NCBI RefSeq assembly: GCF_016744625.1
Contig: NZ_JADGDZ010000012.1
Coordinates: 1 to 57,843, forward strand
Length of the DNA: 57,843 nt
Origin: Winogradskyella sp.
Lineage (GTDB): Bacteria; Bacteroidota; Bacteroidia; Flavobacteriales; Flavobacteriaceae
Direction of reading: 5' to 3'
Shown here: positions 7,637 through 15,968 of the stretch, piece after piece
Layout: each line of letters opens with the position of its first letter
Position numbering within the stretch: the first letter of the stretch is position 1
Made by a program: the position numbers and the translations under genes
The notes under the pieces: generated by a model
Told to the model about the DNA's origin: nothing
The model's input: the letters and a program-made list of their open reading frames with translations, nothing else
The model's database searches: none

Positions 7637-8985
7637 TATATCTCTCTATTAGAATCCCAAGCCTCTAAATAATCTTTTACCGCTTTTACAAACTGTCCAC
7701 CTAGTGCTCCATTTACAACACGATGGTCATAAGAATGTGATAAGAACATTTTGTAACGAATACCAATAAAGTCACCTTCTGGTGTTTCTATGACTGCAGG
7801 CACTTTTCTAATGGCACCTAAAGCCAAAATAGCAACTTGTGGTTGATTAATAATAGGTGTTCCCATAATACTACCAAATGTACCAACATTGGTTACTGTA
7901 TAGGTTCCACCTTGTATATCGTCTGGGTTCAATTTGTTTTCTCTTGCTCGCTTGGCTAAATCATTTACTTTTTTAGCCATGCCTAATAAGTTAAGTTGAT
8001 CTGCATCTTTAATTACTGGTACAATTAAATTACCATCTCCTAATGCTGCAGCCATACCTAAATTGATATGCTTCTTTTTAATGATACTATCGCCTTGTAC
8101 TGCAATATTAATCATCGGGAAGTCTCTAATGGCTTTTGCCACTGCCTCCATAAATATTGGTGTAAACGTAAGATTTTCACCTTCACGCTTTTTAAAGCTG
8201 TCTTTATGTTTGCTTCTCCAGTTCCAGATGTTAGTAACATCTGCTTCAATGAAAGATTGTACATGTGCAGAAGTTTGCACAGAATCAACCATGTGTTTAG
8301 ATATGAGCTTGCCCATTCTAGTCATTTCAATGATTTCATCATCACCAGAAGCTACAACAGGTTTTGCAACAGGCTTAGGTGTTTCTATTTTTTTCGTCTC
8401 GACTACGCTCGACGAGACAGTATTATTAGATGTAACAGGTTCAGCTTTTGGAGTTACAACTGGAGCAGAACTACGAGATTGTAAATACGATTTTATATCA
8501 TTCTTAGTAACACGACCATCTTTTCCTGTTCCTGGAATTGTATCTAATTCAACTTGAGTAATACCTTCAGCTTTAGCTATATTCTTTACTAATGGCGAAT
8601 AAAAACGATCTCCAGAAGAGACAACAGGTTCTACAGTAGCTTTTGCGGCTACAACCGTTTGAGCAACCTCAGCCACAGCTTTTGGTGCTTCTGGCTCAGC
8701 AATCGGCTCTGCAGCTGGAGCTTTTACTTCAACAGTATCTCCACCTTCAGTTTCAATAACAGCGATTGTTTGTCCTACTTGTACAACATCATCAACATTG
8801 AATAGTTTTTCAACTAAAACACCATCTACTTCACTTGGAACTTCACTATCTACTTTATCTGTAGCAATTTCTAAAACTGCTTCATCAGATTCGATAGTAT
8901 CACCAATATCTTTAAGCCAAGAGGTAATTGTTGCTTCTGCAACACTCTCTCCCATTTTAGGTAACTTAAGTTCAAACTTTGCCAT
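7636..8985 (-). CDS. Dihydrolipoyl acyltransferase, E2 of a 2-oxoacid dehydrogenase complex
   Basis: E2 transfers the acyl group from the E1-linked lipoyl arm to CoA and forms the core of the complex. Order: lipoyl domain (1-75) with the lipoylated Lys in ATDKVDSEV; a long Ala/Pro/Val/Glu linker; a peripheral subunit-binding domain (about 130-170, SPLVKNIAKAEGI); a second linker; and the catalytic domain (about 215-449) ending with the acyltransferase motif HRVVNGALGG. The lipoyl context is most like branched-chain or mixed-substrate E2s of Bacteroidota, so the substrate is uncertain. No E1 or E3 gene is adjacent. The second linker contains an in-frame copy of an interspersed repeat (8396-8418). 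Confidence 0.95.
   Translation of the reverse strand: MAKFELKLPKMGESVAEATITSWLKDIGDTIESDEAVLEIATDKVDSEVPSEVDGVLVEKLFNVDDVVQVGQTIAVIETEGGDTVEVKAPAAEPIAEPEAPKAVAEVAQTVVAAKATVEPVVSSGDRFYSPLVKNIAKAEGITQVELDTIPGTGKDGRVTKNDIKSYLQSRSSAPVVTPKAEPVTSNNTVSSSVVETKKIETPKPVAKPVVASGDDEIIEMTRMGKLISKHMVDSVQTSAHVQSFIEADVTNIWNWRSKHKDSFKKREGENLTFTPIFMEAVAKAIRDFPMINIAVQGDSIIKKKHINLGMAAALGDGNLIVPVIKDADQLNLLGMAKKVNDLAKRARENKLNPDDIQGGTYTVTNVGTFGSIMGTPIINQPQVAILALGAIRKVPAVIETPEGDFIGIRYKMFLSHSYDHRVVNGALGGQFVKAVKDYLEAWDSNREI
8396..8418. repeat. Interspersed repeat copy inside the E2 coding region
   Basis: GTCTCG, then ACTACGCT, then CGACGAGAC. The core TCTCGACTACGCTCGA matches the repeat family whose intergenic copy is at 51344-51402 (TCTCGATTACGCT there). 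Read in frame on the minus strand it encodes part of the Ser/Val-rich second linker (VSSSVVET). Confidence 0.7.
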
Positions 8986-9022
8986 ATCTATAATTTGAAG
9001 GTCTTTATTTTGTAATCGATTG

Positions 9023-9030
9023 CAAAATTA
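9023..9030 (-). promoter_or_regulatory. -7 promoter element of the E2 gene
   Basis: On the minus strand TAATTTTG, an exact TAnnTTTG match, 37 bases before the ATG. No TTTG is seen at the expected upstream distance. Confidence 0.5.
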
Positions 9031-9077
9031 ATAAAAAAACAGATATTTTATTGATTTTAATTCAATTAATCCACGTA

Positions 9078-10178
9078 TTAGAAGTGTAACACTTCACCTC
9101 TATTGATTGCGCTATCGCTTCCGATGATAAATTTACTGCTTTTTGGAAGAAATCTAAAAACAATATTCTTTTGTATTGATTTCTGTTTTAAATCGGCTAT
9201 TGTATCCTTTGTGTTCATATAATTAAAATCGTAAACCAACATACTATCATTTTTTACCTCATCTAATATTGAAGTCATAAGGTGTGTAGGTTCTGGTAAT
9301 TGAACATTTAAAGCCTCATCAATTCCAGAAGAATACACGTAAGATCTATAAGGTTTTATATTCACATTAATAGGATCCTTTCTTATACCATAAGCCAATT
9401 TAATACCAAGCCAAACCAAACCATTAAAAATGGTATTTCGTTTAAAATGTTTTTTATAAAAAATTTGCATCGCTCCATAAAAGCGTTTCGCATATTTTTT
9501 ATCTCTCAATGTGCTTTCTCCTTTAAAGTGAATAATAGTGGTTTCACCAAAATACATATTACTATAGCCAGCTTTAAGAACTTTGTATGATAAATCTATA
9601 TCTTCTCCATACATAAAATAATCTTCATCAAATCCACCAACTGCCTCGTAAACATCTTTCTGAACAAACATAAAAGCACCAACAAGTATTTCAACATTTC
9701 CTATAGAATCAATTGCTAATTGGTTCGCATAATAGGACTTATCATCTCCTAAAAGTTTTTTTAATGCCACTTTTGGACTTGGTATATTACGTTTACTTTC
9801 TGGAAGAAATTTACCCTTACCATCAATAAGTTGACATCCTACAATTCCGAGATTGTCTTTAGTATCTGCAAAAGCAATCAATTTAGTAAATGTATCTTCT
9901 GCAACGACAGTATCTGGATTAAGAATACATAAATATTCTCCTTTAGCTTGAGCGACACCAATATTATTTCCTTTTGAAAATCCTGAATTTTCTTTGTTCT
10001 CGATCAAACGTACTGATGGAAATAATTGCTTTACCATGTCGCAACTATCATCAGGAGAATTATTATCTACAACTATAATTTCTGCATCAACACCTTGTAT
10101 TGCTGCTTCAACACTTTTTAAGCATAACTCTAAAAAATAGCGCACATTATAGTTGAGTATGATTACTGATAACTTCAA
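9078..10178 (-). CDS. Family 2 glycosyltransferase (rhamnosyltransferase-like)
   Basis: A 366-aa protein with a GT-A fold over about residues 1-240: opening MKLSVIILNYN, the VVDNNSPDDS nucleotide-binding segment, the NPDT acid pair standing for DxD, and GGFDEDYFMYGEDIDLSYK, the typical GT2 acceptor-site stretch. No membrane anchor is obvious, though a short hydrophobic helix (IFNGLVWLGIKLAYGI) near 260 may associate with the membrane. The last 100 residues are unlike other GT2 proteins known to me. It begins 7 bases after recR, so the two are co-transcribed. It probably adds a sugar to a lipid-linked or surface glycan; the sugar is unknown. Confidence 0.9.
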   Translation of the reverse strand: MKLSVIILNYNVRYFLELCLKSVEAAIQGVDAEIIVVDNNSPDDSCDMVKQLFPSVRLIENKENSGFSKGNNIGVAQAKGEYLCILNPDTVVAEDTFTKLIAFADTKDNLGIVGCQLIDGKGKFLPESKRNIPSPKVALKKLLGDDKSYYANQLAIDSIGNVEILVGAFMFVQKDVYEAVGGFDEDYFMYGEDIDLSYKVLKAGYSNMYFGETTIIHFKGESTLRDKKYAKRFYGAMQIFYKKHFKRNTIFNGLVWLGIKLAYGIRKDPINVNIKPYRSYVYSSGIDEALNVQLPEPTHLMTSILDEVKNDSMLVYDFNYMNTKDTIADLKQKSIQKNIVFRFLPKSSKFIIGSDSAINRGEVLHF

Positions 10179-10185
10179 GACAAAC

Positions 10186-10803
10186 TTAAGATTTTAATGA
10201 GGCTTCAAAAGGTACACGATCGATAATACTTCGACCTAGGGTAATTTCGTCTGTATATTCTAATTCATTACCTGCTGCAACTCCTCTAGCTATTGTAGAC
10301 ATGGTAACATTACAACCTTGTATTTGTCTAAAAACATAAAAATTGGTAGTGTCTCCTTCCATTGTTGGACTCATAGCAAAAATCAATTCTTTTACTTTAC
10401 CTAGTTTCACTTTTTCTACTAAAGAATTAATATTTAAGTCTTGTGGACCAATACCATCCATTGGTGATATTTTCCCGCCTAACACATGGTAAAGTCCTTT
10501 AAAAGAACTGGTATTCTCAACAGCCATAACATCTCTTATATCTTCAACCACACAAACTAATTCCGCATTTCGATTTGGGTTATCACATATTTCACACAAT
10601 ACTTTGTCACTTATATTATGACATGATTTACAAAAATTAATTTCAGCTCTTACCTTAGACAAAGCATTAGACAATTGAAAAGTCTGATTTTCTGGCTGCC
10701 TGAGCAAATGTAACACCAAACGCAAAGCTGTACGCTTACCAATACCTGGTAACTGCGACATTTCGTTTACTGCATTTTCTAAGAGTTTTGAAGAAAATTC
10801 CAT
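10186..10803 (-). CDS. recR: Recombination mediator RecR
   Basis: A 205-aa RecR of the RecFOR gap-repair pathway. Domains: helix-hairpin-helix with [12 protein letters not shown] (about 18-30), a four-Cys zinc finger (CKSC and CEIC, about 58-75), a Toprim domain opening [14 protein letters not shown], and the C-terminal [18 protein letters not shown]. It loads RecA with RecO. A promoter-like TACCTTCG lies only 6-13 bases before the ATG, so the message would be leaderless or nearly so. Followed by the glycosyltransferase gene. Confidence 0.97.
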   Translation of the reverse strand: MEFSSKLLENAVNEMSQLPGIGKRTALRLVLHLLRQPENQTFQLSNALSKVRAEINFCKSCHNISDKVLCEICDNPNRNAELVCVVEDIRDVMAVENTSSFKGLYHVLGGKISPMDGIGPQDLNINSLVEKVKLGKVKELIFAMSPTMEGDTTNFYVFRQIQGCNVTMSTIARGVAAGNELEYTDEITLGRSIIDRVPFEASLKS

Positions 10804-10808
10804 AGCTG

Positions 10809-10816
10809 CGAAGGTA
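10809..10816 (-). promoter_or_regulatory. Probable -7 element of recR
   Basis: On the minus strand TACCTTCG, one mismatch to TAnnTTTG, ending 5 bases before the recR ATG. Confidence 0.4.
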
Positions 10817-10831
10817 CAGATTTTTAGAAAT

Positions 10832-10866
10832 AAAAAAACCCAATTGAAAATGATTTACAATTGGGT
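10832..10866 (-). terminator. Terminator of the large T9SS protein gene
   Basis: Arms CCCAATTG and CAATTGGG with an 11-base loop; on the minus strand the stem is followed by about seven T. It lies about 80 bases after the stop at 10944, just ahead of recR. Confidence 0.85.
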
Positions 10867-10943
10867 TTATTATACCAAATAGACTTCAAAATAACCGAAT
10901 AAATAATTTTAAAATTTATTTGGCATTAGTATTAATACAACTA

Positions 10944-13928
10944 TTATTTTAGAATCAACTTTTTAGTAATTTCACCTTTAGCAGTGTTTAATTTCACAAA
11001 ATAAACACCTGAGTTGAATGTAGATACATTAACCTTTAAGCCGTTGAATAAATTTACTTCTTTACCATAGTATACAACCTTACCAAGTGTGTTATATATT
11101 CTAACACTAACATCTTCAGATTTATTCCATTTTAAATTTACTTCACTTTTGGCAGGATTTGGATATACAGACAAATCATTAAATTCAAAATCATTAACAC
11201 TTAAAGTCACATCATAAACGTTAGATCTCCACAACCCTCTTCCATAGGTAGCAGCGTAGATTCTATTATCTGCTGTGTTAATTTCGAGTTCATTAATTCT
11301 AACATTTGGTAATCCATTATTAAATAGCACCCAAGTATTTCCTAAATCATTATCCGTATAATAAACGCCATAGTTCATACCTACATACAATCCATCTTTC
11401 CCATTATTTTGCCAAGTTAATGCTTGTGAAGAGAAGTTAGGCAAATCCCAACGTATAGATACCCATGATTGACCATTATCATTACTTAAATAAACTCTCT
11501 CACTATTGGTCGTAGCAATTGCAATTTTATTAGGATTTGTAGGATGCACAGCTATTTCATTTATTCCACCACCAGCTAAATTTAAAGTAGATTGCGCCCA
11601 AGAAATTCCTCCATTAGTTGTGTACCAAAACGCACCATTAATAGCTAAATACATTTTACTATTGTCGGTTGAAGCTATTTTAAAATGATCGATGTTAACT
11701 CCAAAATCTTGAGATATTGAATTCCATGTAGCTCCACCATCTAAAGATTTAAAAACTTCTTTGTAAGCCGCATAAATTGTATTTTGAACTATTGGGTCTT
11801 GTTCGATAGGGACAACCCAATTCCAATTACCATCACCAACAGGAGACGTAATCCCTACTAAATTAGAACCTCCATTTGTAGATTTATTGAGTCCTCCAAA
11901 TTGAGTGGTACCGTATATAATCTGAGAATTATTCTTATCTACAAAACCTTCCATACCATCAGCGCCCAGCCAATCCGTCCATGTCCCATCTACAGCCATA
12001 ACTGAACTTCCGTTATCTTGAGAACCACCAGTAACCACAACAGGATTTGTTTGACTGATTCCAATTCTATAGAATTGTCTAATTCCCATTCCTGGTGTTA
12101 AATCTGTGTAATAGCTACTATTTACTATAGTTGGATTATTTGCTTTAAAAATCCCACCATCTGAACCTACAAAAAGTTTTGCATTTAGACCAGTTCCTGC
12201 AAATTGTAATATATCTACATCCGCATGACAATAACCAATACCTAAATTATTAGCGTTTCCGGGTGTCCATTGAGACGTTATACTAAAATTAGCACCACCA
12301 TCTGTGGATCTCCATGTATTTACGCCAGCAATATGCACATCATTAACATCATTTGGGTGTACACTAATGTCCATATCTCTAGGCGCTTGACCACTAGTGT
12401 CTAGACCATCAGTATCATAGCCAAAATAATTTTTGCCTACATGACTCAATTTTGTAAATGTATCACCTCCATCAGTAGATTTATGAAACCCTCCAAAAAC
12501 ACCACCTGCAGCCTCTAAAACATATACTACATTAGAATCATTAGGTGAAACACCAATCATTTTAACACCAGATGAAAAAGCATTATCAGCAGATTCGAAA
12601 CCATCTGTAAAAACTACACCTAAATTATTGGTAGTAATAGAAATATCGTCTAAAGTTAAACCTCTTCCATAATTAGATGTGCCCTCAAAAGCCACATAAT
12701 ATTCTGCACTAGGATTAGGTAATGGAATACTAATATCCGCCCAACTTGAAACTTCTGCAGTATAATTAGCTAACTCAACCCAATTACCTGTAGCCGATGT
12801 TTTATATAAAACTTTGAGTTCGTCAATATCTCCCTCCCAATTAACTTGTGTATAAGAGAAATTTACTTGAGGATTTACAGCTCCGGTTAAATTCATTGCT
12901 GGCGTAATTAAACGTGTTGATGGTGTAGAAAAATTACTAATATAAAATAATCCTAAACCGCTACCTGTTCTTGGTGTTACCGAATTATCTTGATTTGAAC
13001 CAGCTGTTGTCCAAGATGTACTTCCATTTACAAATTCTTGCGACCATACTTCCAAGCCATCACTTGTGTTAAACGTAGCACCATCATCAGTAGATTTATA
13101 AAAATCAGTTCCAGATGCATACACTACATTTGGGTCACCTGGCTTAAATTCAAAATCAAAACCTGTTGTTGCACTATTATCGATTATCGCCCATGACAGA
13201 CCACCATCTGCGGACTTGTACAACCCACTACCTTGAGCACTACAATACATCTTTAATGTATTTGTGGGATGAATTAGAATTTTGTTTACTGTTCCTCCAG
13301 GTAAACTACTATGCAAAGTCCAAGTAGACCCACCATTTGTAGATTTAAAAATAGAACCTCCTGTTGAGCCCCAATAATAAGTCATATTATTTAATGGATC
13401 TATCGCTAAGGCATAAACGTCTATATTCGCTAAGTTATCTGTTAAAACCGTCCAAGAAGAGCCACCATCCATACTTTTCCATACTCCACCTGTATTAGCA
13501 CCAGCAATAATGTGATCTAAATTACCATCTTCAATAGCTATAGAAGTTACACGACCTACACCAGGATTCCAACCAGCAGAAGCATTCCAATAGGTTGGTC
13601 CCATTTCTTCCCAAGTACCAACTATAGTTCTAGAAGCGAAACCTTCATTATTAACTCTTGCATTATAATCTTGTAATTCATTATAGTAAAACTCTGGAGA
13701 TTTTAACATTCCAGTTTCATCCATAGCGCGTTCAGCAAAATATTGCCAACGTCTAAAGGGTTTATATCCTGTTCCACGCTCTCTTCCGACAGAATCAAAA
13801 TGACGTTCAGCAACTTCAACGATAGATTCAATCGTATGTGTTCCTTCAGCAATAAGCTCATGATAATCTTGACTGAATAAATTGAAGGCTAACAGAAGAC
13901 ATGTAGATAATAAGGCAATCTTTTTCAT
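10944..13928 (-). CDS. Large secreted sortilin/BNR-repeat protein with type IX secretion sorting domain
   Basis: A 994-aa exported protein. Signal peptide at 1-19 (MKKIALLSTCLLLAFNLFSQ). The body consists of repeated beta-propeller blades of the BNR/sortilin type, with many copies of the SxDGGxTW motif (KSMDGGSSW, KSADGGLSW, KSTDGGDTF, KSLDGGATW). An inserted jelly-roll-like region with a DDISI segment lies around 290-430. The last 75 residues are a type A T9SS sorting tail (YPNPAKSEV ... GVYFVKLNTAKGEITKKLI). It is therefore carried across the outer membrane by the T9SS and attached or released there. Blade proteins of this kind may bind or cut glycans, but no catalytic residues can be assigned. 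Monocistronic, with its own promoter element and terminator. Confidence 0.92.
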   Translation of the reverse strand: MKKIALLSTCLLLAFNLFSQDYHELIAEGTHTIESIVEVAERHFDSVGRERGTGYKPFRRWQYFAERAMDETGMLKSPEFYYNELQDYNARVNNEGFASRTIVGTWEEMGPTYWNASAGWNPGVGRVTSIAIEDGNLDHIIAGANTGGVWKSMDGGSSWTVLTDNLANIDVYALAIDPLNNMTYYWGSTGGSIFKSTNGGSTWTLHSSLPGGTVNKILIHPTNTLKMYCSAQGSGLYKSADGGLSWAIIDNSATTGFDFEFKPGDPNVVYASGTDFYKSTDDGATFNTSDGLEVWSQEFVNGSTSWTTAGSNQDNSVTPRTGSGLGLFYISNFSTPSTRLITPAMNLTGAVNPQVNFSYTQVNWEGDIDELKVLYKTSATGNWVELANYTAEVSSWADISIPLPNPSAEYYVAFEGTSNYGRGLTLDDISITTNNLGVVFTDGFESADNAFSSGVKMIGVSPNDSNVVYVLEAAGGVFGGFHKSTDGGDTFTKLSHVGKNYFGYDTDGLDTSGQAPRDMDISVHPNDVNDVHIAGVNTWRSTDGGANFSITSQWTPGNANNLGIGYCHADVDILQFAGTGLNAKLFVGSDGGIFKANNPTIVNSSYYTDLTPGMGIRQFYRIGISQTNPVVVTGGSQDNGSSVMAVDGTWTDWLGADGMEGFVDKNNSQIIYGTTQFGGLNKSTNGGSNLVGITSPVGDGNWNWVVPIEQDPIVQNTIYAAYKEVFKSLDGGATWNSISQDFGVNIDHFKIASTDNSKMYLAINGAFWYTTNGGISWAQSTLNLAGGGINEIAVHPTNPNKIAIATTNSERVYLSNDNGQSWVSIRWDLPNFSSQALTWQNNGKDGLYVGMNYGVYYTDNDLGNTWVLFNNGLPNVRINELEINTADNRIYAATYGRGLWRSNVYDVTLSVNDFEFNDLSVYPNPAKSEVNLKWNKSEDVSVRIYNTLGKVVYYGKEVNLFNGLKVNVSTFNSGVYFVKLNTAKGEITKKLILK

Positions 13929-13960
13929 AATTTATTTCTTTTTAAGTAGCTCTTTTTTTT

Positions 13961-13968
13961 CAAATGTA
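13961..13968 (-). promoter_or_regulatory. -7 promoter element of the large T9SS protein gene
   Basis: On the minus strand TACATTTG, an exact TAnnTTTG match, 32 bases before the ATG. Confidence 0.5.
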
Positions 13969-14007
13969 CTATTTTTCATAAAATTTTCTTAATTAAGATT
14001 TCGATTT

Positions 14008-15483
14008 ATGACTCCTACTTCAATACTCATATTAATAATTGTATACTTCGGTGTACTAATATTGATTTCTTATTTTACAGGAAAAGACGATAGTAATGAT
14101 GTTTTTTTTAAAGCCAAAAGACAATCTCCATGGTATATTGTTGCCTTTGGTATGATAGGCGCATCTCTATCTGGTGTTACCTTTATATCAGTACCAGGAT
14201 TGATTGGAGGGCAACAATTTGCGTATATGCAAGGTGTCTTTGGTTTTTTTGTAGGCTACCTATTTATCGCCTTAGTTTTAATTCCGATTTACTACAAACT
14301 CAATGTCACTTCTATCTACCAATATTTAGAACAGCGTTTCGGAAAAGTAAGCTATAAAACTGGTGCCTTTTTCTTTTTATTATCTAGAGTAACTGGTGCT
14401 TCATTTAGACTTTTTTTGGTAGCACTTGCTATGCAATATATTGTTTTTGAACAAATGGGAGTTCCGTTTTGGCTAACCGTTGTTATTTCCATTTTATCAA
14501 TATGGTTATATACTAATAGAGGAGGTATTAAAACTATTGTTTGGACAGATACTTTACAAACTTTAGCTATGCTAACTTCAGTTGGTGTAGCCATCTATTT
14601 GATTAATGCAAAATTAGATTGGACTTATTTTGAGTTCTTAGGCTCTTCAGAATTTAAAGCAAAAGGGCAAATTTTCTTTTTTGATAATCCAAATGCTAAA
14701 ATATATTTCTGGAAATATTTTATAGGAGGTATTTTCATTGCTATTGCCATGACTGGTTTAGATCAAGACATGATGCAAAAAAACTTAACCTGTAAAAATC
14801 AAAAAGAAGCTAAGAAAAACATTTTTAGTATGGCAACTATGTTAGTATTTGTCAATTTTATATTCCTATCATTAGGAGCTTTATTATTTATCTATGTTGA
14901 AAAATTTGGACTAGATATACCTGTTTTAGAAGGGCGAACTCGAACAGATTTATTATTTCCCGAAATTGCGATGAACCAAGGATTAGACTCTGCTTTAGCC
15001 GTTACATTTATCATAGGCTTAATTGCCGCTGCGTACTCTAGCGCAGATAGTGCCTTAACCTCGTTAACGACGTCTTTTAGTGTTGACTTTTTAAATATTG
15101 AAAACAAACCAAAAGAAGCACAGAAACCGTTGCGAAAAAAAGTACATATTGGCGTTTCAATTGTGTTGGTTCTTGTCGTATTACTCTTTAACATGCTTGA
15201 AGGAAATGTAGTAAGTAACTTATTTACTTTTGCTACATTTACATATGGTCCTTTACTTGGTTTATTTGCTTTTGGGATTTTAACAAAACATCAGATTAAA
15301 GACAACTATGCATGGATTGTTGCTTTAGCATCAATTTTGTTAACCTTTGGTGTTACATCTTTACCAGAATCTATAATAGGAGCTTATAAATTTCACTGGG
15401 AAATTCTTCCACTTAATGGATTAATTACTTTTATAGGATTATTACTTATCAAACAACACAAGGCAATTAAAACTAACGAGTAA
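14008..15483 (+). CDS. Sodium:solute symporter (SSS family)
   Basis: A 491-aa inner-membrane transporter with about 13 hydrophobic segments spread over its whole length. Family features: the KAKRQSPWYIVAFGMIGAS opening of TM2, SGVTFISVPG in the unwound helix, DQDMMQKNLTCKNQKEAKK after TM7, and AAYSSADSALTSLTTSF, which holds the Ser/Thr pair of the second sodium site. The solute (sugar, amino acid, sialic acid and so on) cannot be read out. It diverges from the T9SS protein gene and converges with the CoA-binding protein, with a 20-base gap and no clear terminator between. Confidence 0.93.
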   Translation: MTPTSILILIIVYFGVLILISYFTGKDDSNDVFFKAKRQSPWYIVAFGMIGASLSGVTFISVPGLIGGQQFAYMQGVFGFFVGYLFIALVLIPIYYKLNVTSIYQYLEQRFGKVSYKTGAFFFLLSRVTGASFRLFLVALAMQYIVFEQMGVPFWLTVVISILSIWLYTNRGGIKTIVWTDTLQTLAMLTSVGVAIYLINAKLDWTYFEFLGSSEFKAKGQIFFFDNPNAKIYFWKYFIGGIFIAIAMTGLDQDMMQKNLTCKNQKEAKKNIFSMATMLVFVNFIFLSLGALLFIYVEKFGLDIPVLEGRTRTDLLFPEIAMNQGLDSALAVTFIIGLIAAAYSSADSALTSLTTSFSVDFLNIENKPKEAQKPLRKKVHIGVSIVLVLVVLLFNMLEGNVVSNLFTFATFTYGPLLGLFAFGILTKHQIKDNYAWIVALASILLTFGVTSLPESIIGAYKFHWEILPLNGLITFIGLLLIKQHKAIKTNE

Positions 15484-15503
15484 GCACCTCTTAAATTAAG
15501 TTT

Positions 15504-15866
15504 TCAATACTGATTTGTTGCCAACAACACTAAAGTACAAGCCGCTTCATATTCAATATTATTTTCGTTGAGTAATTTATAGAATTCAGGATTCTCAGTG
15601 CCTGGATTAAAAATAACACGATTAGGTTTTAATCCTATAATATAATCGTAATACACTTCCTGACGTTTTGGATTTAAATATAAAGTTACAGTATCAATAG
15701 CATCATATTGTAATAATTCAGTATCAATATTAACACTTTTTACTTCACCTTTTCTTAACCCAAAAGCTTTAACCTCATGATTATAACTTTTTAATCTATT
15801 TATAGCAATATTAGAGTATCGTTCTGGTTTTAGTGAAGCACCAAGTACCAATGTTTTTTTTATCAT
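15504..15866 (-). CDS. CoA-binding domain protein (YccU-like)
   Basis: A 120-aa single Rossmann domain of the CoA_binding_2 type: KTLVLGASLKPERYSN nucleotide loop at the N terminus, the VTLYLNPKRQ segment, and IFNPGTENPEFY, characteristic of the family, near residue 90. Related proteins are small cytoplasmic proteins, some of them seen to bind CoA; no enzymatic role is established. Divergent from the TonB-dependent receptor, so the 102-base gap holds promoters for both. Monocistronic. Confidence 0.9.
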   Translation of the reverse strand: MIKKTLVLGASLKPERYSNIAINRLKSYNHEVKAFGLRKGEVKSVNIDTELLQYDAIDTVTLYLNPKRQEVYYDYIIGLKPNRVIFNPGTENPEFYKLLNENNIEYEAACTLVLLATNQY

Positions 15867-15867
15867 T

Positions 15868-15894
15868 TGTTAAAAAGATGTTAAGTAATGTTAA
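15868..15894 (+). promoter_or_regulatory. Three direct repeats of TGTTAA at one-turn spacing
   Basis: TGTTAA occurs at 15868, 15879 and 15889 (periods of 11 and 10 bases), immediately upstream of the GTAAC...CGTC promoter-like pair of the receptor gene. Same-face tandem sites like this are typical of OmpR/PhoB-type response regulators. Confidence 0.45.
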
Positions 15895-15899
15895 ATAGA

Positions 15900-15924
15900 G
15901 TAACATAGTATAAAAATAGTCGTC
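15900..15924 (+). promoter_or_regulatory. Candidate ECF-type promoter of the TonB-dependent receptor
   Basis: GTAAC (15900-15904), 16 bases, CGTC (15921-15924) in the context AGTCGTC. It resembles the mirrored promoters at 46592-46617 and 46655-46680, with spacing one base shorter. The ATG is 45 bases downstream. Confidence 0.45.
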
Positions 15925-15968
15925 TACACATTAAGAAACTATCAATCAATCAAAAAACAATCAAAAAA

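Noticed and set aside
7636-8985. Asn in the E2 catalytic motif (HRVVNG) instead of the usual Asp, as a sign of inactivity
   Set aside because: From memory, an Asn at this place occurs in active E2 enzymes, for example of Azotobacter; all other motifs are normal.
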